Positions 34,395 through 44,406 of a stretch of DNA of 64,000 nt are shown piece after piece; within the stretch, counting starts at the first letter, position 1; each line of letters begins with the position of its first letter. The stretch comes from Paraburkholderia franconis (lineage in GTDB: Bacteria > Pseudomonadota > Gammaproteobacteria > Burkholderiales > Burkholderiaceae). Position numbers and translations under genes: made by a program. The DNA lies in NCBI RefSeq assembly GCF_009362735.1, contig NZ_WHNP01000022.1, forward strand, positions 1-64,000, written 5' to 3'. The notes below the pieces were generated by a model. It made no database searches and was not told the DNA's origin. It worked only from the letters and a program-made list of their open reading frames with translations.

Positions 34395-34458
34395 GGCGCG
34401 TCACATGACGCGTCAAGCAATCCATCAATCGATCCGGACTGGACAGGCGCGACCCATC

Positions 34459-35055
34459 TCAGAGGAACGGCGAAATGTTCGCGATCGCGCGCGTTACGTA
34501 TGTCTCCTTCTCTCCCACTGGCGCAACGTAGTGAATCGCGCTGCGTGCAGCCTCGACGCTCTCCAGACGCGCGATGAACCACGCCGCCAGATACTGCGAC
34601 GACAGACAGCCGCCCGCCGTCGCGACGTTTCCCCTCGCCACGAACGGCTGGTTCAGCACCGCTACACCCGCTTCTTCGACCCACGGTCTGGTGGTCAGAT
34701 CCGTGCAGGCCGGCACGCCGTTCAACAGGCCCAGCTTCGCGAGTATTAATGTGCCCGAGCATTGCGCGCCTAGTAGCTGGCGCGTCGGATCGAGCTTCAA
34801 TTGCGACATCAACGCGGCATCGCCGACAACGTCACGGGTCTGTATTCCGCTGCCGACCAGCACCGCGTCGGCCTCGCATGCGTCCTTCAGCGACGCTTGC
34901 GCCTCCAGCACCACGCCGTTCATCGAACGCACCTTCGCGGACGGAGTCGCGATCGACACCCGCCATCCCGGCGTCCTGACCCGGTTGAGGATGCCGAATG
35001 CGATCAGCGAGTCGAGTTCATTGAAGCCTTCAAACGTCAGTATGGCGATGTGCAT
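34459..35055 (-). CDS. DJ-1/PfpI-family protein
   Basis: 198 aa DJ-1/PfpI (class I glutamine-amidotransferase-like) fold. The nucleophilic-elbow Cys is in LLGAQCSGTLILAKLG and the N-terminal strand is MHIAILTFEGFNELD. The ATG at 35055 has a GAGGA site. Members include isonitrile hydratases, glyoxalases and AraC-sensor domains; the exact activity is not clear. It is divergent from a MocR regulator across 90 bp. Confidence 0.85.
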   Translation of the reverse strand: MHIAILTFEGFNELDSLIAFGILNRVRTPGWRVSIATPSAKVRSMNGVVLEAQASLKDACEADAVLVGSGIQTRDVVGDAALMSQLKLDPTRQLLGAQCSGTLILAKLGLLNGVPACTDLTTRPWVEEAGVAVLNQPFVARGNVATAGGCLSSQYLAAWFIARLESVEAARSAIHYVAPVGEKETYVTRAIANISPFL

Positions 35056-35112
35056 GGCGTCCTCGTGTGGGTGGAGACGTTGTATCACTTCATGGTAAGG
35101 ACGATAACCAAT

Positions 35113-35128
35113 ACAATCAAATAATTGT
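35113..35128. promoter_or_regulatory. Inverted repeat in the PfpI/MocR intergenic region
   Basis: ACAAT-N6-ATTGT lies in an AT-rich stretch 17 nt before the mocR-type ATG and 58 nt before the divergent PfpI-like gene. It is a candidate operator for the MocR protein. Confidence 0.4.
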
Positions 35129-35145
35129 CATGGATACATTGCGGC

Positions 35146-36477
35146 ATGCCTCAGCCTCGCTACAAAGAACTGGTCGACCGCCTCGCGGCCGACATCCGTG
35201 CAGGCCGCCTGCGTCCGGGGACACGTCTGCCGACGCACCGCGACCTCGCTGCTCGCGAAGGTCTGGCGCTGGTCACGGCCACGCGTGTCTACGCGGAGCT
35301 GCAAGCAATGGGTCTGGCGAGCGGCGAAGCTGGGCGCGGCACATTCGTCAAGGAGCCTCTTCCACGCGGCGAAGGCATTGACCTGCCTGCGTGGAGCGCG
35401 GACGTAGTCGACCTGAGCTTCAACTATCCGTCTGCGCCGGGCCAGACCGATCTTCTCAGGGCAGCGCTGCGTCAGCTTGCGGCCTCGGGCGATCTGGAGT
35501 CCCTGCTTCGATATCAGCCGCACGGCGGGCGCGAGCACGAGCGGACGACGGTCGCGCGTCACCTGGACAGCCGGGGAGTGCCAGCAACCGTCGACACCAC
35601 GTTGCTCGTGAGCGGCGCGCAGCACGGGCTGACGACGACTGCCATGGCGCTACTCGAACCCGGCGACGTGGTGGCCGTCGATGCGCTGACTTATCCGGGA
35701 TTCAAGCTGGCCGCCGAGGCCAATCGTCTGGAACTCGCGTCAATCCCGGCCGCCGGGCGCGGACCCGATCTGGACGCACTGGCGGCCCTGTGCAAGCGAC
35801 GGCGAGTACGCGCCGTCTACGCGATGCCGACGCTGCACAATCCGCTCGGCTGGGTGATGAGCGCAACGCGACGTCGGGAGCTTGTCGCTCTCGTTCGACA
35901 CCACGGACTGATCCTCATCGAAGACGCCGCCTACGCGTTCCTGGCCGAAGGCGCGCCGCCTCCGTTGGCATCGCTTGCTCCGGAGACGACGGTGTATGTG
36001 TCGAGTCTGTCGAAGAGTGTCGCGACGGGTCTGCGTGTCGGTTTCGTCTGTGCACCGCGCGAATGGATTGCCAGGCTCGAACGGACGATCAGGGCGACGA
36101 CCTGGAACACGCCGGCGACCATGACGGCCATTGCGTGCGGCTGGATGGAGGACGGCACGGTGGACCGGCTCGAAGCCGGGAAGCGGCAGGATGCCACGAT
36201 ACGTCAAAGCCTCGCCGCCGAAGTTCTGAACCGGCTCAAGCGGATCAGTCATCCCGCGTCGTACTTCGTCTGGCTTCCTCTGCCGCAGGAGGTTCGCGCG
36301 GACACGATTGCGATGGCGTTGATGCGCGAGCGCGTTTCGGTGTCGACGGCCCAGCCGTTTTCGACGTCGGCTCACGTGCCTCACGCCATCCGGTTGGCGC
36401 TCGGCTCCGTCGACCTCGACACACTCAGGCGGTCTCTGGAAACCGTGGCGCGGGTCATCGCGGACCATACCTATTGA
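35146..36477 (+). CDS. MocR-family regulator (GntR HTH fused to aminotransferase domain)
   Basis: 443 aa. GntR winged helix (RLPTHRDLAAREGLALVTATR) joined to a fold-type I aminotransferase domain. The PLP-binding Lys is in VSSLSKSVATGLRVGF and the phosphate/ring contacts in YAMPTLHNPLG and LILIEDAAYAF. MocR proteins use PLP or its amino-acid adduct as effector. The divergent PfpI-like gene is the likely target. Confidence 0.9.
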   Translation: MPQPRYKELVDRLAADIRAGRLRPGTRLPTHRDLAAREGLALVTATRVYAELQAMGLASGEAGRGTFVKEPLPRGEGIDLPAWSADVVDLSFNYPSAPGQTDLLRAALRQLAASGDLESLLRYQPHGGREHERTTVARHLDSRGVPATVDTTLLVSGAQHGLTTTAMALLEPGDVVAVDALTYPGFKLAAEANRLELASIPAAGRGPDLDALAALCKRRRVRAVYAMPTLHNPLGWVMSATRRRELVALVRHHGLILIEDAAYAFLAEGAPPPLASLAPETTVYVSSLSKSVATGLRVGFVCAPREWIARLERTIRATTWNTPATMTAIACGWMEDGTVDRLEAGKRQDATIRQSLAAEVLNRLKRISHPASYFVWLPLPQEVRADTIAMALMRERVSVSTAQPFSTSAHVPHAIRLALGSVDLDTLRRSLETVARVIADHTY

Positions 36478-37139
36478 TCGCGACTCGCGACGCCGCGCTC
36501 CAGTTCGCCGACGAAGCGACCAATGTCAGCTGTTGCCGTCGTGCCGCGCGATGGAATTGACGATCCGGACCGTGTATCCGAGCGTGCGTCATGTGCCGCT
36601 CAAACACAATTGATCGAGCGGTCGAATACCACATACCTCGCCTGCAAGGCCGCAATGAATTCCTTCACCGCATCTTCACAGCCGACTCGCTCGTTGTCGC
36701 TCCCCGTTCATGTGAAGCCTTGAATCTTCCAGTTTGTCCCGCAGGACCACTGGGCATCATCGACTATCGCCACTACCCGGCAGTTCGCGCATCTGACTTT
36801 GGTTCGGAGAAAGTTGTTGATGATTCTCAGCAACTCGCTTCGACCGATGGCAAATTGCACCATGCGTCTTCCCCGGTGATTGTCGCAAGAATGCTAGCAC
36901 GGCCACCGAGGTGCTTCGCCGGAAGGGAGAGGCGACAATCAATGGCCATTGACTTCCGATGCAGCGGACACGTCCCCTGATTCGAAAGCGTTGGGCGTAT
37001 CATTTCGCAGGAGACATCGAACGCCACACGGTATGCGTGGCGTCTCAACGTGGCGCCGCGCAATCTTCCCTGACAGGAGAACGCGATCGCAAGAACAGAA
37101 AATGGCAGTCAGGTTCAACGGGAACGCCAGGAGCAGCCG
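36478..37139. other. Long intergenic region, no gene recognised
   Basis: About 660 bp of somewhat lower GC. A 129-codon plus-strand frame (36591-36980) has no recognisable domain and an unusual composition, so I do not call it. The region probably contains the promoter of the large LuxR regulator and may hold decayed sequence. Confidence 0.5.
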
Positions 37140-39872
37140 ATGCACGTGATAGAACGGGTGCCCACCACGTGCCCACCACTCTTCCTCGCGACGAAGGTCC
37201 GTCCGCCGCGCCTGCCCGCCGGCTTGATCGACCGGCCGCGGCTCGTCGCGCTGGCCGACAAGGCAGAATGCAAGCGGCTCACGGTCATCAAGGCGCCTGC
37301 GGGGTTCGGCAAGACATCGCTGGCGCTCACGTGGCTCAACCGGCTGACGGCGAGCGGCGCTTTCATCGCCTGGCTTTCGCTCGATATCGACGACGACGAG
37401 CCCGCGCGCTTCTTCCATCATCTCGCGCAGTCATTGCGCAACGCGTGTAGCGGCGTCGGCGCATCCGCGATCAGTCTGACGACCGAGGCGTCGCTGCTGC
37501 CCACACAGTCGATCGTATCGACGCTGATCAATGAACTGGTCGAGGTCGACGACGAGGTGTATCTCTTCATCGACGACTATCACGCGATCAGCCTGCCCAC
37601 GATTCACGATGCGATGTCGTACTTCATCGCGAATATCCCGTCGAACACACATGTCGTGCTCTGCACGCGCACCGATCCTCCGCTGCCGCTCGCGCAACTG
37701 CGCGCGAAGAACGATCTGCTCGAAGTCGATGCCGCCGCCTTGCGCTTCAACTTCGACGAAACGCGCAGCTTTGTCGAACGCGAATGCCCCGGCGGCCTGC
37801 ACGCGGCCAGCGTCAAGTCGCTGTTCGCGCGCACGGGAGGCTGGGCGGCCGCACTGCGCATTTCCGCCTCGGTACTTTCGCGTGACGAAGGCAGGTTCGC
37901 TCAGGACGTGAGCCCGCTATCCGGCGCTTCGCGGCCGTTCGCGGCATATCTCGAAGACATGCTCAAGCGCCTGCCGGCCGACATGGTCGGCTTCATGCTG
38001 CGCACGTCGATACTCGATCGCCTGTGCGCGCCGCTGTGCGAAGCCGTCACGGGCATTGCCGCCGAGCACGGCATGCTGGACACGATCTCCGCACGCCAGT
38101 TGCTGCTCGAACCGCTCGACATCGAAGGACATTGGTTTCGCTATCACCATCTGATGAGCGAGTACCTGCTGCGTCGGCTCGAAATCCAGCATCGCGAAGA
38201 ACTGGCCGACCTGCACCGCCGCGCATGCCAGTGGTACGCCGAACAGAAGCAATGGACGGACGCGGTCAAGCATGCGATAGCCGCGGGCGACATGGAACAC
38301 GCCGTCTCCCTCGTGGGCCACTGCGCACGGACGCTCGTCGCGAAGGGCGACCTGCTCACGCTGCTCGGCTGGCAGCGCCAGTTCCCGGCGCATCTGATGC
38401 GCGGGCAGATCAAGGTCACGCTCGCGATTGCATGGGGCATGGCGCTCGCGATGCGTTTCGACGAAGCGCTGACGATGCTCGACGACATCGAGCGCGACGC
38501 AAGCGCAGTCACGGACGAGACCGCAGAAAAGATCGGCTGGGAATGCCGGGCGATCCGCTCGGTGATCGCCGGTTTGCAGGATGATGCGCCGCGCGCACTC
38601 GGGATCGCGCAACGCTGTCTCGAGCATCCGCCCATTGACAGCTGGACCACCAACGTCGCATCCAACGTCGTGCGCTTCGGGCACTGGAAAGCTGGCAACC
38701 TCGGCGCGCTGTATGCAACGCCGTGGATTCCCAGTTCCATCGACGAAGACCACCGCAACGTGTTCGCGTCCGTCTACCGGCTGTGCCTGCTCGGTCACGC
38801 GGAGATGCAGCAGATGCACTTCGTGCTCGCGGAACGCTACTTCACCGAGTCGATCCAGCTCGCCGAGCGACATTCGGGCCCGAAGTCCATTGCTGCCGCG
38901 CTATGCACGCCGATGATCGCGCAGATCTGGTATGAGCAGGGGCGGCTCGACGAAGCCGAAGCAATGCTCGTCGACCTGATGCCCGTCATCGACCTGGCCG
39001 TTCTGCTCGACAGCACGTTCTTCGCGTATCGGGTGCTGGTGCGCGTCGCCATCTCGCGCGCCGACTTCGAGCAGGCTTATGCGCTGCTCGATCACGCGCA
39101 GGCACTCGGCTATACACGGCGTTGGGACCGGATGATCGCGGGCGTCCACGCAGAGCGTGCACGGCTCTATCTCAGGGAAGGCAGGGTCACGGAAGCGTCG
39201 GCATGTGTCGCCCAGCTGGATCAGCTGGTGGACACGCGCGCCGCCGCTTCGAAACCGGCGTCACCGGAGATCGAAACATTCCGCGCGGTTGCGGTGGCGT
39301 CGCTGGCAATGGCGCAGCACCGGACAGACGAAGCCGTCGAGTCGCTCAAGTCCGCGTTGCGAAGCGTCGAAAGCCGGCACAACGACTATCTCGCGTTGCG
39401 CCTGCGCACTGTGCTCGCGCTCGTCTGGCAGCGTGCGAACGAAGAGGCGCGCGCAGTCGAGATCTTTCGCGACGTGCTGAATGCCAATCACGAAATCTAT
39501 CGCTCGATTCTCGACCAGGGGCCGGAAATCGGGCTGCTGCTGCGAGCAGCGCGCGACGACACGCGCGCCGCATCAATGACGAAGGACACCATCGCCTATA
39601 TCGACCGTCTGCTGGATGGCTCGCGGACGCTGTACGAGCCCGGCGCGACGCCGGACCGCGACACCGGACGCGAGCCGTTGAGCACGCGGGAACGCAGCAT
39701 CGTCGAGCTGATCGCGCGAGGGCAATCGAACAAGGAAATCGCGCGCACGCTCGGGATCGCGCCTGAGACTGTCAAGACGCACGTGAAGAACATCTTCGTG
39801 AAGCTCGATGTCGACAAGCGGGCGCAAGCCGTTGCGCGCGCGCAGGCATTGGGACTGGTTGCGGCTGGCTGA
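37140..39872 (+). CDS. MalT-like LuxR-family STAND regulator
   Basis: 910 aa. N-terminal NTPase with Walker A APAGFGKTSLALTW (about residue 52) and Walker B VYLFIDDYHAI, a winged-helix/arm region, a long TPR-like helical sensor domain (about 350-830) and a C-terminal LuxR HTH (LSTRERSIVELIARGQSNKE, then GIAPETVKTHVKNI). Such proteins oligomerise with ATP and inducer before activating transcription. The inducer is unknown. The next gene, an acyl-CoA ligase, is convergent. Confidence 0.92.
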   Translation: MHVIERVPTTCPPLFLATKVRPPRLPAGLIDRPRLVALADKAECKRLTVIKAPAGFGKTSLALTWLNRLTASGAFIAWLSLDIDDDEPARFFHHLAQSLRNACSGVGASAISLTTEASLLPTQSIVSTLINELVEVDDEVYLFIDDYHAISLPTIHDAMSYFIANIPSNTHVVLCTRTDPPLPLAQLRAKNDLLEVDAAALRFNFDETRSFVERECPGGLHAASVKSLFARTGGWAAALRISASVLSRDEGRFAQDVSPLSGASRPFAAYLEDMLKRLPADMVGFMLRTSILDRLCAPLCEAVTGIAAEHGMLDTISARQLLLEPLDIEGHWFRYHHLMSEYLLRRLEIQHREELADLHRRACQWYAEQKQWTDAVKHAIAAGDMEHAVSLVGHCARTLVAKGDLLTLLGWQRQFPAHLMRGQIKVTLAIAWGMALAMRFDEALTMLDDIERDASAVTDETAEKIGWECRAIRSVIAGLQDDAPRALGIAQRCLEHPPIDSWTTNVASNVVRFGHWKAGNLGALYATPWIPSSIDEDHRNVFASVYRLCLLGHAEMQQMHFVLAERYFTESIQLAERHSGPKSIAAALCTPMIAQIWYEQGRLDEAEAMLVDLMPVIDLAVLLDSTFFAYRVLVRVAISRADFEQAYALLDHAQALGYTRRWDRMIAGVHAERARLYLREGRVTEASACVAQLDQLVDTRAAASKPASPEIETFRAVAVASLAMAQHRTDEAVESLKSALRSVESRHNDYLALRLRTVLALVWQRANEEARAVEIFRDVLNANHEIYRSILDQGPEIGLLLRAARDDTRAASMTKDTIAYIDRLLDGSRTLYEPGATPDRDTGREPLSTRERSIVELIARGQSNKEIARTLGIAPETVKTHVKNIFVKLDVDKRAQAVARAQALGLVAAG

Positions 39873-39896
39873 AACAACGCGATGAAACAACGCGTC

Positions 39897-40038
39897 TCAT
39901 CGCGCGACGCCGGGTGTGGCCGCGTGAATCAGCACACCCATCATGCCGCCGACAAACGCCGTTGATCCGCACGTACTGCAAGTCGCGACCGATTTCGGCT
40001 TCGATCTTCCGGCTCACTTCACCTGCGTTCCAGCTTTT
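39897..40038 (-). pseudogene. DUF445-family membrane protein, C-terminal frameshifted remnant
   Basis: Immediately after the acyl-CoA ligase stop the minus strand reads KSWNAGEVSRKIEAEIGRDL, QYVRING. After a shift of frame it reads FVGGMMGVLIHAATPGVAR and stop. Together this is the conserved C-terminal end of DUF445 (YjiN-like) proteins. The rest of the gene is absent and the fragment is frameshifted. Confidence 0.65.
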
Positions 40039-40046
40039 GCGACGTG

Positions 40047-41690
40047 TCAGGCGAACTGCTCGCGCAACCACTTCTTGTTCGTCTTGCCCACACTCGTCTT
40101 CTGCAGCACGTCGACGAACTTGACGATCTGCGGAACCGCGTACTTCGAGATCTGCCCTGTCTTGCTGAAGCCCATCACGTGCTGCCGGATGTCGTCTTCG
40201 GTGACCACCGCGTCCTGCCTGAGCACCACGAGCGCAACGGGACGCTCGCCCCATTTGTCGTCCTTGATGCCGATCACCGCGACTTCCGAGACGTCCGGAT
40301 GCAGTGAAATCAGGCTCTCGATTTCGAGCGAAGAAATCCACTCGCCGCCCGACTTGATGACGTCCTTGATGCGATCGGTGATCTGGACGTTGCCGGAGGT
40401 GTCGATGTTCGCGATGTCCTGCGTATGCAGATAGCCGCCCGCCCACAGTTGCGCAGACGCTTCCGGATTGTTCAGATAGCCCTGCGTCAGCCACGGCGCG
40501 CGCACGACGATTTCGCCGTATGCGTTGCCGTCATGCGCGACATCTTCCATCTGTTCGTTGACGATGCGCAGCTCGACGAGCGGCACGGGATAACCGGTCT
40601 TGCAGCGCAGGCGCACTTCTTCATCGAGATCGAGCGGTTCCGTGTGCGGCTGGAGTTGTGCAAGGCTCAGCACGGGGCATGTCTCCGACATGCCATAGCC
40701 CGTGAATACATCGATGCCGCGATCGAGCGCGGCGCGCGCGAGACCGTGCGGCAGCGCGCCGCCACCGATCACGACCTTCCATTTGCTCAGGTCCACATGC
40801 TTCGCTTCGTCACACGAAAGCAGCATGTGCAGGATCGTGCTGACGCAGTGCGAAAACGTGACGCCTTCGTCGCGCACCAGTTGCACGAGACGCTCGGGCA
40901 CGTAACGGCCCGGATAGACCTGCTTCACGCCCAGCACTGTCGCGATATAGGGCATGCCCCACGCGTGCACATGGAACATCGGCGTGAGCGGCATGTAGAC
41001 ATCGCCGCGATGAAAGCGCTGACCCGATACCGGGCTCGACAGCGCGGCCATCAGCGTGATCGTGTGCAGGACCAGTTGACGATGCGAGAAGTAAACACCC
41101 TTCGGCAAGCCCGTCGTTCCCGTCGTGTAGAACGTCGTCGCGCGGGTGTTCTCGTCGAAGTCGGGAAAGTCGTAGCTCGTTGCGCCCGCCGCGAGCATCG
41201 CCTCGTATTCCGTCGCGAACGGGATGGCGTGCGCGCACGCGTCGCTGCCCGGTTCGTCGATCCATACGAACGTGCGGACCGTGTGAAGCTGATCCTTGAT
41301 TGCTTCGACGACAGGCAGGAAATCGCTGTGAACGAACAGCACTTCTGCGCCCGCGTGGTTGATCGTATAGGCGATCTCCGCTTGCGACAGCCGCACATTG
41401 ACCGTCTGAAGCACGGCGCCCATCATCGGAACCGCGAAGTATGACTCCAGATAGCGATGACTGTCCCAGTCCATCACGGCCACCGTCGTGCCGTGGCGCA
41501 CGCCCAGTTGATGCAGACCGTTGGCGAGCCGTGCGATGCGTTCGCGCATCGTCGTGTAGGTCATCCGCAAATCGCCGCGGTAGACGATTTCCTGGTCGGG
41601 CGCCTGAACGAACGGCGTGTGCAACAGATGCTTGATCAGCAGCGGATAGGCGTAAGGGGATGGCGTCGAATCGCGCCCGGCGTCCTGCAT
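40047..41690 (-). CDS. Medium/long-chain acyl-CoA synthetase (AMP-forming)
   Basis: 547 aa ANL-superfamily ligase. P-loop TFYTTGTTGLPKGVYFSH (about residue 185), A5 motif GYGMSETCPV, A7 region GYLHTQDIANID, and the catalytic C-terminal Lys in TSVGKTNKKWLREQF. It activates a fatty or aromatic acid to its CoA thioester; similarity is greatest to AlkK-like medium-chain ligases. The ATG at 41690 follows GGAGACATCG. Confidence 0.9.
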   Translation of the reverse strand: MQDAGRDSTPSPYAYPLLIKHLLHTPFVQAPDQEIVYRGDLRMTYTTMRERIARLANGLHQLGVRHGTTVAVMDWDSHRYLESYFAVPMMGAVLQTVNVRLSQAEIAYTINHAGAEVLFVHSDFLPVVEAIKDQLHTVRTFVWIDEPGSDACAHAIPFATEYEAMLAAGATSYDFPDFDENTRATTFYTTGTTGLPKGVYFSHRQLVLHTITLMAALSSPVSGQRFHRGDVYMPLTPMFHVHAWGMPYIATVLGVKQVYPGRYVPERLVQLVRDEGVTFSHCVSTILHMLLSCDEAKHVDLSKWKVVIGGGALPHGLARAALDRGIDVFTGYGMSETCPVLSLAQLQPHTEPLDLDEEVRLRCKTGYPVPLVELRIVNEQMEDVAHDGNAYGEIVVRAPWLTQGYLNNPEASAQLWAGGYLHTQDIANIDTSGNVQITDRIKDVIKSGGEWISSLEIESLISLHPDVSEVAVIGIKDDKWGERPVALVVLRQDAVVTEDDIRQHVMGFSKTGQISKYAVPQIVKFVDVLQKTSVGKTNKKWLREQFA

Positions 41691-41948
41691 CGATGTCTCC
41701 TGAAATCGGGTGATGAGTCGGGTAGGCACAGGTCCGTCGATGCGTGTCGCGCCTGGTGCATCCCGAGTGAGACCATCATCGAATTGTCCGGAGGGAAGCA
41801 ACATCCCCTGAACGGGGGAGCCACAGGACGAGGCAGCCTGGGGAAAATGCGGCTTGAGAATGCATGCAGCGGGGTCTTGCCGGATCGCGAGACGGGGCGG
41901 CGCAGCAGCAGGCAGGCCGGCGCCCGCTGCGATGGCGCTGCAAACGCG

Positions 41949-42515
41949 GTGTCAGGAGCGAAGGCGGGACTGCCGCTCGTCATGCACGCCGACATGCTGC
42001 CCGTGCAGTGGGTGAAACTGCTGCTGAATCTGAACAATTCAATCAACGCATTGGCAAACCGGCCGTTGAAGGAAGAGCTTGCGCAACCCGCGTATCGCCG
42101 CTGCCTCGGGATGGCGCAGTCAGAAGCGCTCGCACTGCTCGCGCGGGCCGGCATTCGTCCGGCCCGCTCGACGCCCGTCCCGCCCGCGTGGATGCCGCAT
42201 TTCCTCGGCCTGCCCGATGCACGGTTCGCGCGTCTCGGTCGCGCGATGCTGACCATCGATCCGCTGGCGCGCTCGTCGATGTCCGACGACCTCGAGGCGG
42301 GACGCGCAACGGAAGTCGACTGGATCAACGGTGAAGTCGTGAAGCTCGCGCGCCGTCTCGGGCTCAATGCGCCCGTCAACAAACTGCTTTGCGAACTCGC
42401 GCACGACGCCGAGCGAAGCAAAGTGCGTCCTTCGTGGACGGGCGACCCGCTGTTGTCCGAACTGCGCGCTGCATCGAGCGGCGCTTTGACAAAAACCCAG
42501 CTCTTGCCTGCGTAG
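41949..42515 (+). pseudogene. Ketopantoate reductase (PanE/ApbA) C-terminal remnant
   Basis: From about 41952 the frame reads GAKAGLPLVMHADMLPVQWV, then KLLLNLNNSINALANRPLKE and on to a normal-looking C-terminus. This is the helical C-terminal domain of 2-dehydropantoate 2-reductase, with the catalytic Lys in WVKLLLNLNN. The NADPH-binding Rossmann half is missing; upstream codons in the frame are antisense to the acyl-CoA ligase promoter. It is a 5'-deleted gene. Confidence 0.75.
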
Positions 42516-42539
42516 CGGGTAGCGCTTTCATCGACTCAC

Positions 42540-43226
42540 ATGGCGCTCATGACGGACACGTCCGAAGCAATGCGGACAAACCTGTGGTTCAGCTCTTTGC
42601 CGCTTGCAATGCAAGAGGCGCTCATGCGCCGGTGCGAGCCGATGACGCTACACGCCGGCGAGTATGCGTTCCGCTGCGGCGATGCGCCCAACGGATTCTT
42701 CGGCCTCGAACGCGGCAGGCTGAAGGCCTGCACGCTTCGCGAAGACGGCAAGGAAGCGATCCTCGCCGTCATCGAGGCCGGCAACTGGTTTGGGCAAACC
42801 AGCATGGCCGCCCGACACCCGCGCCTGCGCGATGTCGTCGCGCTCGAGCGATCCAGCGTATTCGTCGTCCGGACACGGGCCTTCGACGAGTTGATGAAGA
42901 ATCAGGCCTTCTTCCACGCGATCGCCGGGTTGCAGTCGATCCATATGAACTGGCTTTATCGCATGGTCGAAGATGCGACGCTGCATTCGACGCGTGCGCG
43001 CATTGCCCGCCGGCTGCTACTGCTCGCGTCGGGCGACGTGACCATGCTGTCGCAGAGTCGCCCGGATGTCGAGGTCTCGCAGGACACGCTTGCGATGATG
43101 CTCGGCATCACGCGCCAGACACTCTCGCTGGAACTCAAGGCGATGGCCGAGAAAGGAGCGATCGCTCTCCGGTATGGTCGAATCGAAATTTGCTCGAAAG
43201 ACGTGCTGTCCTCTTTTCAGGAATGA
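42540..43226 (+). CDS. Crp/Fnr-family transcriptional regulator
   Basis: 228 aa. N-terminal cyclic-nucleotide-binding-like barrel (GEYAFRCGDAPNGFFGLERG, then AILAVIEAGNWFGQTS) without the CRP cAMP-binding RS pair, and a C-terminal HTH (VSQDTLAMMLGITRQTLSLE). No Fnr-type N-terminal cysteines. Convergent with the porin gene. The effector is unknown. Confidence 0.88.
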   Translation: MALMTDTSEAMRTNLWFSSLPLAMQEALMRRCEPMTLHAGEYAFRCGDAPNGFFGLERGRLKACTLREDGKEAILAVIEAGNWFGQTSMAARHPRLRDVVALERSSVFVVRTRAFDELMKNQAFFHAIAGLQSIHMNWLYRMVEDATLHSTRARIARRLLLLASGDVTMLSQSRPDVEVSQDTLAMMLGITRQTLSLELKAMAEKGAIALRYGRIEICSKDVLSSFQE

Positions 43227-43257
43227 CAACGATCGCTCCCGCCCGCGTTCCACTAGC

Positions 43258-44406
43258 CTAGAACATATGACGCAACCCGGCCATGATGCCCAGTTGCGTC
43301 GTACCGAACGCGGAGCTCAAGCCATTGATGCCCTGGAACTGCGCACCGACCATTCCGCCGCGATAAAGCGAGTAGTCGACTTCGAGATAAGTATCCGTGC
43401 GTTTCGACCAGTTGTAGTCCGCAAGCAACTGGAATTGCGTCGAGTTCCCATCGGCGGACTGTGTCTTTCCGGTCTGGATCGTGCGCCACACGTTAGCCGA
43501 AAGATGCGTTGCATCGCCTACCTGCTGCGTGACTCCGCCAAAGAACATTTTGCGGGAACTGAACGTGTTGAACTTCAGCGCGGTCAGTTCCGGCTGGCTA
43601 AATGGTCCATTGGGGAAATTGCCGACGAAGCCATTGTCCTGCCGGTTCACCGCCCAGCCGGCCATCAGCGTGGTATTGCCGAATGAATATGAACCGCCCG
43701 CCGTCCACGATTTGAGGTGCGCCGACGAGTTGACCGCGTCGCGCGAATCAAGGTATGCAGCACCAAGGCGCAACGGCTCGCCAGGCAAATAGAGAAGCGA
43801 CGCGCCAATCTGACTACCCGCACCGAACGCGCCTGCATTGCCGCCAAACGCATACGACACCTCGGCTGTCAGGTATTGCCATCGCGCGGCGTACTTGACC
43901 ATGTTGCTGGTCCATACGCCCTGCGCCATCATGACTTCCGGACGAAACTGATAGAAGGTCGGCAACCATGGATTAGTCACGAAGGCGCTCAGTACCGCAT
44001 CAGAAAGCGGATTGAGCTGACGACCCATCGTCAACTTGCCATAGCTGCTGGATTGCAGGCCAACGAGAGCCGTATTGAAGAAGGGATAGGCCGGATCGAT
44101 TACACCGGAGTTCGGGAAGAAGCGATCCTCGAGCTGGAACACGACCTTCGTGCCGCCGCCAAGATCTTCCGTTCCCTTGAATCCGAAAGTACTCTCTGTC
44201 GCTCCGCCGTTAGCGAGTCGAATGGCTGAATCGCCATTCAGGTTGGCGTGAGTCGTGTAGCGAATGCCAGTATCGACAACGCCATAGAAAGTCACCAGTG
44301 ATTGCGCACTCGCTGGGACGGCGTAAAGCGTGGCTGTCGATATGACGCCCGCCAATATGCCGCCTCTCCGGGCGGTTTTGCAGAACACTCTCCTTACCTT
44401 CATCAT
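43258..44406 (-). CDS. Gram-negative trimeric porin
   Basis: 382 aa. Signal peptide (GGILAGVISTATLYAVPASAQ), then a 16-strand porin beginning SLVTFYGVVDTGIRY and ending in the outer-membrane Phe (GIMAGLRHMF). The TFGFKGTEDLGGGTKVVFQLE segment and the PLSDAVLSAFV loop are typical of OmpC-like Burkholderia porins. It faces away from the cytochrome/Mo dehydrogenase operon. Confidence 0.92.
   Translation of the reverse strand: MMKVRRVFCKTARRGGILAGVISTATLYAVPASAQSLVTFYGVVDTGIRYTTHANLNGDSAIRLANGGATESTFGFKGTEDLGGGTKVVFQLEDRFFPNSGVIDPAYPFFNTALVGLQSSSYGKLTMGRQLNPLSDAVLSAFVTNPWLPTFYQFRPEVMMAQGVWTSNMVKYAARWQYLTAEVSYAFGGNAGAFGAGSQIGASLLYLPGEPLRLGAAYLDSRDAVNSSAHLKSWTAGGSYSFGNTTLMAGWAVNRQDNGFVGNFPNGPFSQPELTALKFNTFSSRKMFFGGVTQQVGDATHLSANVWRTIQTGKTQSADGNSTQFQLLADYNWSKRTDTYLEVDYSLYRGGMVGAQFQGINGLSSAFGTTQLGIMAGLRHMF

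Noticed and set aside
36591..36980. 129-codon plus-strand frame
   Set aside because: No recognisable domain, no ribosome site and atypical composition; kept as unassigned intergenic DNA.
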